DNA from: Noviherbaspirillum galbum | GTDB lineage: Bacteria; Pseudomonadota; Gammaproteobacteria; Burkholderiales; Burkholderiaceae_D | DNA length: 64,000 nt | Direction of reading: 5' to 3' | Assembly (NCBI RefSeq): GCF_010974945.1 | Contig: NZ_JAAIVB010000079.1 | Coordinates: 1 to 64,000 of the forward strand | In this document: positions 29,968-40,268 of the stretch, piece by piece | Layout of the letters: every line of letters starts with the position of its first letter | Numbering within the stretch: the stretch's first letter is position 1 | Position numbers and translations under genes: made by a program | Notes under the pieces: model-generated | Databases searched by the model: none | What the model saw: only the letters and a program-made list of their open reading frames with translations | What the model was told of the DNA's origin: nothing

Positions 29968-30758
29968 CCCAAGACACAAGCAATGAAGGCCTCACGATCG
30001 CCGGCAAGACCTACCGCTCCCGCCTGCTGGTCGGCAGCGGCAAGTACCGCGACCTCGAGCAGACCCGCCTGGCCACCGAGGCCAGCGGCGCGGACATCAT
30101 CACCGTGGCGATCCGCCGCGTGAACATCGGGCAGGACCCGAATGCGCCCAGCCTGCTCGACGCGGTGCCGCCGACGAAGTACACCATCCTGCCCAACACC
30201 GCGGGCTGCTACAACGCCAAGGACGCGGTCTATACCCTGCAGCTCGCGCGCGAACTGCTGGGCGGCCACAAGCTGGTGAAGCTGGAAGTGCTGGGCGACG
30301 AGAAGACCCTGTTCCCCAACATGCCGGAGACGCTCAAGGCGGCCGAGACGCTGGTCAAGGATGGCTTCGACGTCATGGTGTATTGCAGCGACGATCCCAT
30401 CCAGGCGCGCATGCTGGAAGAGATCGGCTGTGTGGCGGTGATGCCGCTGGCGTCGCTGATCGGCTCCGGCATGGGCATCCTCAATCCCTGGAACCTGAAG
30501 TTGATCATCGAGCAGGCCAAGGTGCCGGTGCTGGTAGATGCGGGCGTGGGAACCGCCTCGGACGCGGCCATCGCCATGGAACTCGGCTGCGACGGCGTGC
30601 TGATGAACACCGCCATCGCTGGCGCGAAGGACCCGATCCGCATGGCGCGAGCGATGAAGCTGGCGGTGGAAGCAGGCCGAGAAGCCTATCTCGCCGGACG
30701 CATTCCAAAGAAATTCGCCGCCTCACCGTCCTCGCCGATGGAAGGCCGGGCAACATGA
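29964..30758 (+). CDS. thiG: Thiazole synthase
   Basis: A 264-residue TIM-barrel enzyme that builds thiazole phosphate from deoxyxylulose-5-phosphate, dehydroglycine and ThiS thiocarboxylate. Signatures are [20 protein letters not shown], the Schiff-base lysine region [30 protein letters not shown] and [21 protein letters not shown] comes from Dxs, also encoded in this window. The ATG overlaps the DUF559 stop by four bases and its own stop overlaps thiD by four. Confidence 0.98.
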   Translation: MTQDTSNEGLTIAGKTYRSRLLVGSGKYRDLEQTRLATEASGADIITVAIRRVNIGQDPNAPSLLDAVPPTKYTILPNTAGCYNAKDAVYTLQLARELLGGHKLVKLEVLGDEKTLFPNMPETLKAAETLVKDGFDVMVYCSDDPIQARMLEEIGCVAVMPLASLIGSGMGILNPWNLKLIIEQAKVPVLVDAGVGTASDAAIAMELGCDGVLMNTAIAGAKDPIRMARAMKLAVEAGREAYLAGRIPKKFAASPSSPMEGRAT

Positions 30759-31549
30759 CATCGGGCACCCGGCCGGCGGTGCTCATCTTCGCCGGCTCGG
30801 ATCCGAGCGGCGGCGCGGGCATCCAGGCGGACATGCAGGCCGTCAACGCCTGCGGCGCGCATCCGCTGACGGTGATCACCGCATTGACGGTGCAGGACAA
30901 CGACCGCGTGTATGAAGTGCATCCCGTGCCGGCCGAACTGGTGCGCAGGCAGGCCGACGCATTGATCGGGAAGATCGACATCGCGGCGGTGAAGATCGGC
31001 ATCGTTGGCAACCGCGCCAACGCGGAAGCGATCGCCGGCCTCATCAGGCTGCTGCGCCAGCGCCGGCCGGACCTTCTGGTGGTGCTCGACCCGGTGCTCG
31101 CCAGCGGCAACGGCGATCCGCTGGCGGCGGAGAATGCCGTACAGGCGATCTCTCCCTTGCTGCCGCTGGCCACGCTGCTCACGCCCAATCTTCCCGAGGC
31201 GCGTTCGTTGTGCGGCGGCGAAACCCGCATCGAAGCCCAGGCCGGCATGCTGCTGGAACATGCCCCCCATGTGCTGATCAAGGGCGGGCATGGCAGCGGC
31301 GAGCTGATCGTCAATGGCTGGTTCTCGCGCGAGAAGCATCTCACCTGGACCTGGCCGCGCCTGGAAGGCAGCTTTCATGGCACCGGCTGCACCCTGGCGT
31401 CATCCATTGCCGCCTTGCTCGCCTGCGGCAAGCCCATGGCGCAGGCCATCGAAGATGCGCAGGCCTACTGCCACCAGGCGCTCGCCGAGGCATATGCGGT
31501 CGCCGATGGGCAGCGCATGCCGCAGCGCTTCGTTTCCATCGACACTTAA
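30755..31549 (+). CDS. thiD: Hydroxymethylpyrimidine/phosphomethylpyrimidine kinase
   Basis: A 264-residue ribokinase-fold enzyme phosphorylating HMP and HMP-P. Motifs are [20 protein letters not shown] at the N-terminus, [32 protein letters not shown] and the ATP-site [14 protein letters not shown] with the catalytic GTGC anion hole. It overlaps thiG by four bases (ATGA) and precedes thiE by 22. Confidence 0.97.
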   Translation: MTSGTRPAVLIFAGSDPSGGAGIQADMQAVNACGAHPLTVITALTVQDNDRVYEVHPVPAELVRRQADALIGKIDIAAVKIGIVGNRANAEAIAGLIRLLRQRRPDLLVVLDPVLASGNGDPLAAENAVQAISPLLPLATLLTPNLPEARSLCGGETRIEAQAGMLLEHAPHVLIKGGHGSGELIVNGWFSREKHLTWTWPRLEGSFHGTGCTLASSIAALLACGKPMAQAIEDAQAYCHQALAEAYAVADGQRMPQRFVSIDT

Positions 31550-31571
31550 CCGAACACTGACAGGAGTCCGC

Positions 31572-32189
31572 ATGAAGGGACTGTATCTCGTCACGCCCGA
31601 CTGGGATGACACGGAAAAAATGCTTGCCGCCACCGAGGCCGGACTGCGCGGCGGCGCCGCCGTCGTGCAGTATCGCCACAAGACGGCGTCGCCGGCGCTG
31701 CGCCGCGAACAGGCCGGACGTCTGCAGGCGCTGTGCAAGCGCCATGGCGTGCCTTTCATCGTCAACGACTTCATCGATTTGTGCCTGGAGCTTGATGCCG
31801 ACGGCATCCATGTCGGCGGGACGGACATGGCGGTGGCCGACGTGCGCAAGGCGGTGGGTCCGTCCAGGATCGTCGGCGCGTCCTGCTACGGCAGCCTGGA
31901 TCTGGCGCGGCAGGCGCATCAGGCGGGGGCGAGTTATGTTGCCTTCGGCGGATTCTATCCGTCTCGGGTGAAGAAATACGAGGTCGCGACACGGCCCGAG
32001 ATCGTCACGCAGGCGAAGGCGGAGATCCCCCTGCCGAACGTCGTGATCGGCGGGATGACGCAGGAGAACTCGGCGCCGCTGGTCGCGCTGGGGGCCGACA
32101 TGGTGGCGGTGATCAGCAGCGTGTACATGGTGGAAGAGGTCGAAGCTGCGGCGCGCGGATTCGCGGGGTTGTTTGCGAAGGAGGGATGA
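31572..32189 (+). CDS. thiE: Thiamine phosphate synthase
   Basis: A 205-residue TIM-barrel enzyme joining HMP-PP and thiazole phosphate. It begins MKGLYLVTPDWDDTEKML and shows VQYRHKTAS (diphosphate site), PFIVNDFIDLCLELDADGIHVGG, IVGASCYGSLDLARQA and NVVIGGMTQENSAPLVALGADMVAVISS. The HVGG and GGFYPSRVKK segments deviate slightly from the E. coli HLGQ and 'G..F.T.TK' forms but keep the layout. AGGAG lies upstream. Last gene of the operon; a repeat element follows. Confidence 0.96.
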   Translation: MKGLYLVTPDWDDTEKMLAATEAGLRGGAAVVQYRHKTASPALRREQAGRLQALCKRHGVPFIVNDFIDLCLELDADGIHVGGTDMAVADVRKAVGPSRIVGASCYGSLDLARQAHQAGASYVAFGGFYPSRVKKYEVATRPEIVTQAKAEIPLPNVVIGGMTQENSAPLVALGADMVAVISSVYMVEEVEAAARGFAGLFAKEG

Positions 32190-32199
32190 GGGTGAGGAA

Positions 32200-32322
32200 G
32201 GGTTTCGGTCACATGCAAAGAACGGCATCTCGTTCGCTCCGGATATCTACGCTGTCCTTTGCTCGCACCGGAAACCCATCCCTACCCCAACCCTGCCCTT
32301 GAAGGGGAGGGGGTCTGAAGGG
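32200..32322. repeat. Second copy of the GGAAACCCATCC inverted-repeat element
   Basis: GGGTTTCGGT (32200-32209) faces ACCGGAAACCC (32268-32278), with GCAAAG (near 32215) and CTTTGC (near 32257) nested inside. The right flank, GGAAACCCATCCCTACCCCA followed by CCCTTGAAGGGGAGGGGG, is nearly the right half of the element at 29430-29545. Its left hairpin is missing or decayed. It lies between thiE and the convergent aminotransferase gene and may also terminate transcription. Confidence 0.65.
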
Positions 32323-32325
32323 AAC

Positions 32326-33498
32326 CTAATCAAACCTCTCCAGCGCCACCACCAGCTTCTCAAGATCCTCCGGCCCGTTATGCAAGGCCGGCGTCACCCG
32401 CACGAACCGCTCCCCGCCAAGCTCCGGCGCGCAGGTAAAGATCCGATGCTGTTCCATCAGGTAATTCACCACAGCTTGTCCATCCATGTCCGCGACGCGG
32501 AACGCGGCGATCGCGCCTGAGCGCGCCGATGCCTCGGGCACCAGCATCTCGATGCGCCGGAAGCTGCGCACCCGGTCCACCCAGCAATCCTTCAGGTAAC
32601 GCAGGCGCGCTTCCTTGTTGGCGCTGCCGATGGCCAGGTGGAAGGCGATCGCATCCTCGATCGCGAGCACCGGCCCTGGCGGCGTGGTGCCGAAGTGCGC
32701 GAGCTTGCCGATGTCGCCGGCTGCATGGCTGACGTCGCCGAACAGCGGCGAAATGTCGGCGATCCTTTCCTTGCGCACGTAGAGCAGGCCGGCGCCGAGC
32801 GGTACGCCCAGCCACTTGTGCAGGTGCCCGACCACGAAGTCGCAGCCCAGGTCGGGGATGCGGTAGGCGAGGTGGGCGAAGGAATGCGCGGCGTCGAGCA
32901 GCACGTCCACACCGCGCGCTCTTGCCATGGCGGCGATCCTTGCCACCGGCAGGATCTGCCCGGTGCGGTGCAGGACGTGGGTGAGGATGATGGCCCGCGT
33001 ACGCGGCGTGATGGCGCGCTCGTAGAGGCTGACGAGCTGTTCGTCGCTGTCCACCTGGAAGGGCTGGACGACCTGGTTGATGGTGAAGCGGCCGCGCTGC
33101 GCCATCATCTTCACCGTTTCCTCGACGCTCGCGTAGTCCTGGTTGCCGATGAGCAGTTCGTCGCCGTCGCGGAAAGGATAGCCCTGGATGAGGATGTTCA
33201 TGCCTTCCGTGGGATTGCGCACCACCGCCACTTCGTCCGGCGAGACGCCCGCGAATTCGGCGAGGCTGCGCGTCACCTGCCGCAGCCGCTCCGGATAGCG
33301 GTTGCGCAGGAAGTACGTGCCTTCCGCATATACCGCGCGCTCGTGCGCGGCGCAGGCGTCGAGCACCGGCGCGGCGGGCACGCCGAACATGCCGTTTTCC
33401 AGGTTGATGAATTCGTTCGAAAGACGATACTGGGCGCGGATGCCGGACCAGTAGGCTTCGTCGTCCGGGGCGATACGCTGCGTGTTTTCCGGGGGCAC
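32326..33498 (-). CDS. Class V aminotransferase-fold PLP enzyme (isopenicillin-N-epimerase-like)
   Basis: A 390-residue fold-type I PLP enzyme. The start is a GTG at 33498 (protein begins MPPENTQRIAPDDEAYW). The cofactor lysine is in VVGHLHKWLGVPLGAG, the PLP-stacking and phosphate region in VVRNPTEGMNILIQGY, and the ring-nitrogen aspartate in VDVLLDAAHSFAHL. This subgroup includes epimerases, cysteine desulfurase-like and ergothioneine C-S-lyase-like proteins; substrate is not deducible. It is followed upstream by a DapA-like gene on the same strand, 54 bases apart, so the two probably form an operon of amino-acid or keto-acid chemistry. Confidence 0.88.
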   Translation of the reverse strand: MPPENTQRIAPDDEAYWSGIRAQYRLSNEFINLENGMFGVPAAPVLDACAAHERAVYAEGTYFLRNRYPERLRQVTRSLAEFAGVSPDEVAVVRNPTEGMNILIQGYPFRDGDELLIGNQDYASVEETVKMMAQRGRFTINQVVQPFQVDSDEQLVSLYERAITPRTRAIILTHVLHRTGQILPVARIAAMARARGVDVLLDAAHSFAHLAYRIPDLGCDFVVGHLHKWLGVPLGAGLLYVRKERIADISPLFGDVSHAAGDIGKLAHFGTTPPGPVLAIEDAIAFHLAIGSANKEARLRYLKDCWVDRVRSFRRIEMLVPEASARSGAIAAFRVADMDGQAVVNYLMEQHRIFTCAPELGGERFVRVTPALHNGPEDLEKLVVALERFD

Positions 33499-33552
33499 AT
33501 TGACCTCGCTGTCAGAAAGATAAGGGAATTGTACGTGGCGGTGGCAAGCATG

Positions 33553-34413
33553 TCACAGCGCGTCCATCGTTCGCGCGATGCGCTGCGCCAGGTCGGGCGA
33601 AGCGGGAAGCATCGGCGCCCGCAATTCGTTCGTCATCCATCCCGACGCCGCTAGCCCAGCCTTCAGCGGACCGGGATTGGGCTCGGCGAACATCAGCCGC
33701 ACCAGGGGCAGCAGACGATAGAACAGGGCGCGCGCCTCGTCGAGCCGGCCGGCGGCGGCGAGCGCATGCACGCGCACGAAGCAGGCGGGCCGCAGGTTGG
33801 CGGACGCGAGGATGCCTCCGGCGCCGCCGAGGGCAAGCGTGGACAGGAGTTGCGCGTCCTCGCCGGTCAGCACCTGCAGGCCGGTCTCGGCGATCAGGCG
33901 CATGGTCAGCATGGCATCGCCGCCGCAGTCCTTCACGCCATCGATGCGGGGATGCCGGGCGAGCGCTGCGAAGGTGTCGAACTCGATGCCCACGCCGGCG
34001 CGGTAAGGAATGTTATAGAGCAGGACCGGCACCTCGGCCCGGTCGGCCAGTGTGGTGAAGAAGCCGAGCAGCCCGGCTTGCGAGGGGCGGATGTAGGGCG
34101 GCGGCGGAACGAGCACGCCGGCGACCCGGCGCGACTGGATGCGGTCGAGCCGGGCCAGCACCTCGCGCTGGTTGCTGCCGGACAGGCCCATCACGATGGC
34201 CGCGCCGGGCACCGCATCGAGCACCGCGTCGAGGACGGCGAGCTGCTCCGTTTCGTCGAGGGCGGCGGCTTCGCCGGTCGAGCCGCAGACGACGATGCCG
34301 GCGACGCCGGCGTCGGTCATTTGCCGTGCCAGCCGGCGCAAGGCCGGAAAGTCGATTTCGCCATCGCGAAACGGTGTCGCCAAAGCGACCCAGATGCCTG
34401 AAAAACTGGACAT
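33553..34413 (-). CDS. Dihydrodipicolinate synthase/N-acetylneuraminate lyase family protein
   Basis: A 286-residue (beta/alpha)8 aldolase. The Schiff-base lysine is in RIDGVKDCGGDA, the catalytic tyrosine in VPVLLYNIPYRAGV, and the carboxylate loop in VVCGSTGEAAALDETE. AGGAG lies 6 bases before the ATG. The true dapA of most Burkholderiales sits elsewhere with lipoprotein genes, so this may be a paralogue for another pyruvate-dependent aldol reaction, possibly feeding the aminotransferase encoded just downstream. Symbol withheld for that reason. Confidence 0.88.
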   Translation of the reverse strand: MSSFSGIWVALATPFRDGEIDFPALRRLARQMTDAGVAGIVVCGSTGEAAALDETEQLAVLDAVLDAVPGAAIVMGLSGSNQREVLARLDRIQSRRVAGVLVPPPPYIRPSQAGLLGFFTTLADRAEVPVLLYNIPYRAGVGIEFDTFAALARHPRIDGVKDCGGDAMLTMRLIAETGLQVLTGEDAQLLSTLALGGAGGILASANLRPACFVRVHALAAAGRLDEARALFYRLLPLVRLMFAEPNPGPLKAGLAASGWMTNELRAPMLPASPDLAQRIARTMDAL

Positions 34414-34806
34414 GCATTTCTCCTAAGCTGAGACCGTCGGGTCACCGCCAGGGAGCGTGCAGGAAAACCGGGAAAGGGAGAACGAGACATCCGCCTTTGC
34501 GCCTGCTGTCCTGTCAGCCCACCTGACGGGACAGCGCGCCCCGGTCAGATGAGCGGCTGTTTTTTGGATTTGCTGCCGGTGACGCGCGCGCACGCCGTGC
34601 CGCGCCCGGGGGCGGCAACGATGGATTGCATGGCTGTTGGCGTGGCGTGGATCATGGCGTCGATAACAAGGCGTCCGGCAAGTATGGCCAAGGCTTGCCG
34701 GATCGTCAACCGTGTCCGGCGTTCGCGCCAGAATCGGTGCAGGAATCGTTGAACGAATCGATGATGGCCCGGGGTGCCGGAAGCGGTGCGGGCTTATAAT
34801 CTCCTG
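34414..34806. other. Intergenic region with a 12-bp hairpin, between DapA-like gene and uvrD
   Basis: About 390 bases between divergent genes without convincing coding content. CTGTCCTGTCAG (34506-34517), loop CCCAC, CTGACGGGACAG (34523-34534) forms a 12-bp stem with a single G-U pair. It lacks a following T-run on either strand, so it is not a standard terminator; a regulator site or RNA structure is possible. TATAAT at 34795-34800 sits only six bases before the uvrD ATG. Confidence 0.5.
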
Positions 34807-37092
<2,286 letters not shown>

Positions 37093-37120
37093 GGGTGTAA
37101 GGCGCGCCGGCTACCTCGCT

Positions 37121-37141
37121 CCCTCCCCTTCGAGGGGAGGG
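37121..37141. terminator. CCCTCCCC hairpin between uvrD and the BPSS1780-type gene
   Basis: CCCTCCCCT (37121-37129), loop TCG, AGGGGAGGG (37133-37141). It sits between convergent genes and probably terminates one or both. The stem is nearly the same sequence as the hairpin at 29430-29450, so it appears to be a dispersed repeat recruited as a terminator. Confidence 0.6.
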
Positions 37142-37151
37142 GGATCTCACA

Positions 37152-37946
37152 TCAAGCTTCCAACTTGTCTTGTCCCGGCTGCGGCGTCTCTCCAGGCCGC
37201 CCGAACACATGGGTGTACGTCGGATAGAACGAGCAGTACATCACCACCGTCAGCACCAGCGACAGCGGAATCAGCACCAGCGACACCACCAGCAGGCGGC
37301 CGAAGATCAAGGCCACGACGCTGCTGAGGATGGCGGGCAGCAGCACGCCGACCAGCACCCAGGCCAGGCCGTAGACCAGGAAGGCGCGCCCCGAGCGCTG
37401 CACCGCGAAAAAGCTGTAGAACAGCGCCTTGCCCACGCCCATGCGCTGCCAGGCGATGAGGGGCGCGGCGTACCAGAACGCCATGGTCGCCGGCGTATAG
37501 ACCAGCGCGGAAAACATCATCGCCAGCGTCATGTTCGAGCCGCGCAGGGTCTCGGCGTCGAGCGCCTTGCGGCCGCTCATGACTTCGAGGAACAGGCCGC
37601 CGTCGACCGGCGCCGAGGCCAGGACCGCGACGATGGCCGCGACCACGTACAGCACGCCCAGCTTCAGCAAGGGGACGAGCGACGGCGAGCGGAATCCGGT
37701 CACGAGCAGGTTGGGATAGACCTTCTTGCCCTGTTCCACCTGCAGGCAGGCCTGCATGAAGGACATGGAAAACACCGGCACCAGCAGCAGCGGCAGCAGT
37801 TGCCCGATCACCGGCAGGATGCCCAGCGCCAGCATCAGGAACATGTAGCTCAGGAACAGCGTGGCCATTTCGAAGGGCTGCTTGCGGAAGAGCGAGAAGC
37901 CTTCCTTCACCCAGAGCCAGCCGACGCTTGCGGGGAGTTTTTGCAT
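37152..37946 (-). CDS. BPSS1780-type polytopic membrane protein
   Basis: A 264-residue inner-membrane protein starting MQKLPASVGWLWVKEGFSLF. I count about six hydrophobic segments, including TLFLSYMFLMLALGILPVIG, LLVPVFSMSFMQACL and a long paired segment near the C-terminus (VLVGVLLPAILSSVVALIF and RLLVVSLVLIPLSLVLTVVM). It resembles the BPSS1780 family of Burkholderiales, which has no established function. It begins two bases after the thrB stop, so it is translated from the same message and may be coupled. Confidence 0.82.
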   Translation of the reverse strand: MQKLPASVGWLWVKEGFSLFRKQPFEMATLFLSYMFLMLALGILPVIGQLLPLLLVPVFSMSFMQACLQVEQGKKVYPNLLVTGFRSPSLVPLLKLGVLYVVAAIVAVLASAPVDGGLFLEVMSGRKALDAETLRGSNMTLAMMFSALVYTPATMAFWYAAPLIAWQRMGVGKALFYSFFAVQRSGRAFLVYGLAWVLVGVLLPAILSSVVALIFGRLLVVSLVLIPLSLVLTVVMYCSFYPTYTHVFGRPGETPQPGQDKLEA

Positions 37947-37948
37947 GG

Positions 37949-38905
37949 TCAGAACAGGAGGGGGGCGGGATGGTCGATGCGCTGGCGGAGGATGCGCTCG
38001 AAATGCGTCGGATCGTGCGGCGTGAGCATCTCCGCTTCGCGCGGCAGGTAGAAGTCGTACAGCCGCGACAGCCAGAAGCGCAGCGCGCCCGCCTGCAGCA
38101 TGGGTTGCCAGGCGTCGCGTTCCGCCTCGGTGAAGGGGCGCACCGCATGGTAGGCGTCGAGCATGGCCTTGGCGCGATCCAGGTCCAGCGCGCCGGTCCG
38201 CAGGTCGATGCACCAGTCGTTGACGGTCACGGCGATGTCGAACAGCCAGGTATCGCAGCAGCCGAAGTAGAAATCGAAGAACCCGGTCAGCCTGTCCCCG
38301 GAAAACATGACGTTGTTGCGGAACAGGTCGGCATGGATGGGGCCGCGCGGCAGGGCGCGGTAGACAGGCGAGGCGGCGAAGGCGTCCTGGGCGTGGATTT
38401 CGGCGCGCAGCAGTTCCTTCGGTCCGTCCGGCAGGTAGGGCAGGACCACCGGCGTGGTCTTCAGCCACCAGTCGAGGCCGCGCAGGTTGGGCAGGTGCAT
38501 CGGGAAGTTCTCGCCGGCGATGTGCATGCGCGCCAGCATCGCGCCCACGGCCTCGCAATGCACCGGCTTCGGATCGAGCTGGGACTCGCCCTCCAGCTTG
38601 GTGACGATGGACGCCGGCTTGCCCTTGAGCGTATGCAGGATGTCGCCTTCCAGGTTGGCGATCGGCGCCGGCACCAGCACGCCGCGCTCGGCCAGGTGGC
38701 GCATGAGATGAAGATAGAAGGGCAGTTGCTCCGCCGTCAGCTTTTCAAAGATCGTCAGGACGTATTCGCCCGTTTCCGTTGTCAGGAAAAAGTTGGTGTT
38801 TTCGATGCCGGAAGAGATGCCCTTGATGGCAAGCGCGCGTCCGAGGTTGAACTGGGTGATCCATTGCGAGAGGTCATCAAGGGTGACCGGTGTAAAAACT
38901 GCCAT
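37949..38905 (-). CDS. thrB: Homoserine kinase, APH-fold (ThrB type II)
   Basis: A 318-residue enzyme phosphorylating homoserine for threonine synthesis. It belongs to the aminoglycoside-phosphotransferase-like class found in Pseudomonas and betaproteobacteria, not the GHMP class. It begins [16 protein letters not shown] and contains [20 protein letters not shown], the catalytic loop [17 protein letters not shown] and the metal-binding [18 protein letters not shown]. The neighbours (DUF2782 upstream, polA nearby) match the Pseudomonas thrB locus order I know. Confidence 0.95.
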   Translation of the reverse strand: MAVFTPVTLDDLSQWITQFNLGRALAIKGISSGIENTNFFLTTETGEYVLTIFEKLTAEQLPFYLHLMRHLAERGVLVPAPIANLEGDILHTLKGKPASIVTKLEGESQLDPKPVHCEAVGAMLARMHIAGENFPMHLPNLRGLDWWLKTTPVVLPYLPDGPKELLRAEIHAQDAFAASPVYRALPRGPIHADLFRNNVMFSGDRLTGFFDFYFGCCDTWLFDIAVTVNDWCIDLRTGALDLDRAKAMLDAYHAVRPFTEAERDAWQPMLQAGALRFWLSRLYDFYLPREAEMLTPHDPTHFERILRQRIDHPAPLLF

Positions 38906-38948
38906 GAGCGAAATTGAAAGTGGTCTGAAGGTCGGGTCGGGCGCTATC

Positions 38949-39419
38949 TTACTGCTTTGCAGGCGCTGATGGGGCAGATGCAGGCGTCGAGGGCGGCGGC
39001 GGAACGGGTGCGGCCTGCCCGGCGGCCGGTTGCTCGGGCTGTTCCCCCGGCTTGGCATCGCGCGGATGGTTGAACAGGTCGAACTGGAACACCTCCCACT
39101 GGGCGCCGCGATTCGAGGTGCCTTCCTGGTCGCCGGGCTGGGCGCTGCCGGCCGGTTCGTTCGGCTTCACGACATAGGTGCTCTTGCCGCTGGTCACCTT
39201 GACTTCGGTGACCTTGCCTCCGGGAGCGCGGCGTTCCTCGATCTGCCGCTCCGGCGGCTTGCGGATGGTGACCGCCGGCTGTTCGCCTTCCTCGAGCTTT
39301 TCGAGGCGGGGCGGGGGCGGCGCGTCGTTTCGTTGCGCCTGGGCGGCTGCCAGGCTGGCAAATCCGGCGAGCAGGCCGGCGGCGAGGCCGGTTGCCAGGC
39401 GATGGGAGAGGGGAGGCAT
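38949..39419 (-). CDS. DUF2782 domain-containing protein
   Basis: A 156-residue secreted or periplasmic protein with a signal peptide (about residues 1-27, ending AAAQA), a charged spacer and a DUF2782 core ([16 protein letters not shown], then [16 protein letters not shown]). A Pro/Ala-rich tail follows ([17 protein letters not shown]). The family has no known role but constantly accompanies thrB and polA, as here. It starts 43 bases upstream of thrB on the same strand and is likely co-transcribed with it. Confidence 0.85.
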   Translation of the reverse strand: MPPLSHRLATGLAAGLLAGFASLAAAQAQRNDAPPPPRLEKLEEGEQPAVTIRKPPERQIEERRAPGGKVTEVKVTSGKSTYVVKPNEPAGSAQPGDQEGTSNRGAQWEVFQFDLFNHPRDAKPGEQPEQPAAGQAAPVPPPPSTPASAPSAPAKQ

Positions 39420-39530
39420 GATGTCCTTGGGCTACGTTGGCTGCGTTGAGAAAACGGCAGGCCGGGGCAGGTCCGGCCATGCCGTCATTTTATCAAACGC
39501 ACCCGCGCATTCCGCGGATTCTGCGGATTC

Positions 39531-40268
39531 CTAGAGATAAGCGCCTGCTTCCTTGCTCTCGGGCGTAAGCAGGTCGTTGCGCGCTTCATAGAAGGCGAAG
39601 ATGGCGTCGACCACGTTCGCGGGTTCGTCGATCAGTTGCACGATGTCGAGATCGCCCGGAGCGATCAGGCCGTTGGCCGCGAGGCTGCCGCGGAACCAGT
39701 CGATCAGGCCGGCCCAGAAGCGGGTGCCCACGAGGATGACGGGAATGCGGCGCGACTTGCCGGTCTGGATCAGGGTGAGCGCCTCGGTCAGTTCGTCCAG
39801 CGTGCCGAAGCCGCCGGGCAGCACCACGTACGCATCTGCGTACTTCACGAAGGCGACCTTGCGCGCGAAGAAATGCCGGAAACTGATGGAAATGTTTTGC
39901 CAGGCGTTGGCGGTCTGTTCGCGCGGCAATTCAATGTTAAGTCCAACCGACGCGGACTTCCCTTCGAAGGCGCCCTTGTTCGCCGCTTCCATGATGCCCG
40001 GCCCGCCGCCGGAAATGACGGCCAGGCCGGCATCCGACAGCCGGCGCGCGATGTCGACGGCGGTTTCGTAATAGGGATCGCCGGGCTTGATGCGCGCCGA
40101 GCCGAAGACCGAGACCGCCGGCCGCAGTTCGGACAGCCTTTCGGTGGCATCGATAAACTCTGCCATAATCGTCAACATATGCCATGATTCGCGCGCCTTC
40201 TTCGCGGTGGCGCGCTCATCGTCCGCGAGCTGATGCAATCGCGGCACGTTTTTTCCATTTGACACCAT
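39531..40268 (-). CDS. LOG family protein (TIGR00730)
   Basis: A 245-residue Rossmann-fold protein with the lysine-decarboxylase-like motif: GGGPGIMEAANKGAF and LPGGFGTLDELTEALT, the PGGxGTxxE signature of cytokinin-activating phosphoribohydrolases. Bacterial members hydrolyse nucleoside 5'-monophosphates to base and ribose phosphate. Start ATG 40268 retains the VPRLHQLADDERATAKKARE segment, which I recall as conserved in relatives; a shorter start at MAEFIDATERLS is possible. The start codon abuts the polA start directly (CATATG). Confidence 0.88.
   Translation of the reverse strand: MVSNGKNVPRLHQLADDERATAKKARESWHMLTIMAEFIDATERLSELRPAVSVFGSARIKPGDPYYETAVDIARRLSDAGLAVISGGGPGIMEAANKGAFEGKSASVGLNIELPREQTANAWQNISISFRHFFARKVAFVKYADAYVVLPGGFGTLDELTEALTLIQTGKSRRIPVILVGTRFWAGLIDWFRGSLAANGLIAPGDLDIVQLIDEPANVVDAIFAFYEARNDLLTPESKEAGAYL

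Noticed and set aside
34549-34752. A 67-codon frame upstream of uvrD
   Set aside because: No ribosome-binding site, no recognisable motif, Arg-rich composition typical of chance frames in GC-rich DNA.
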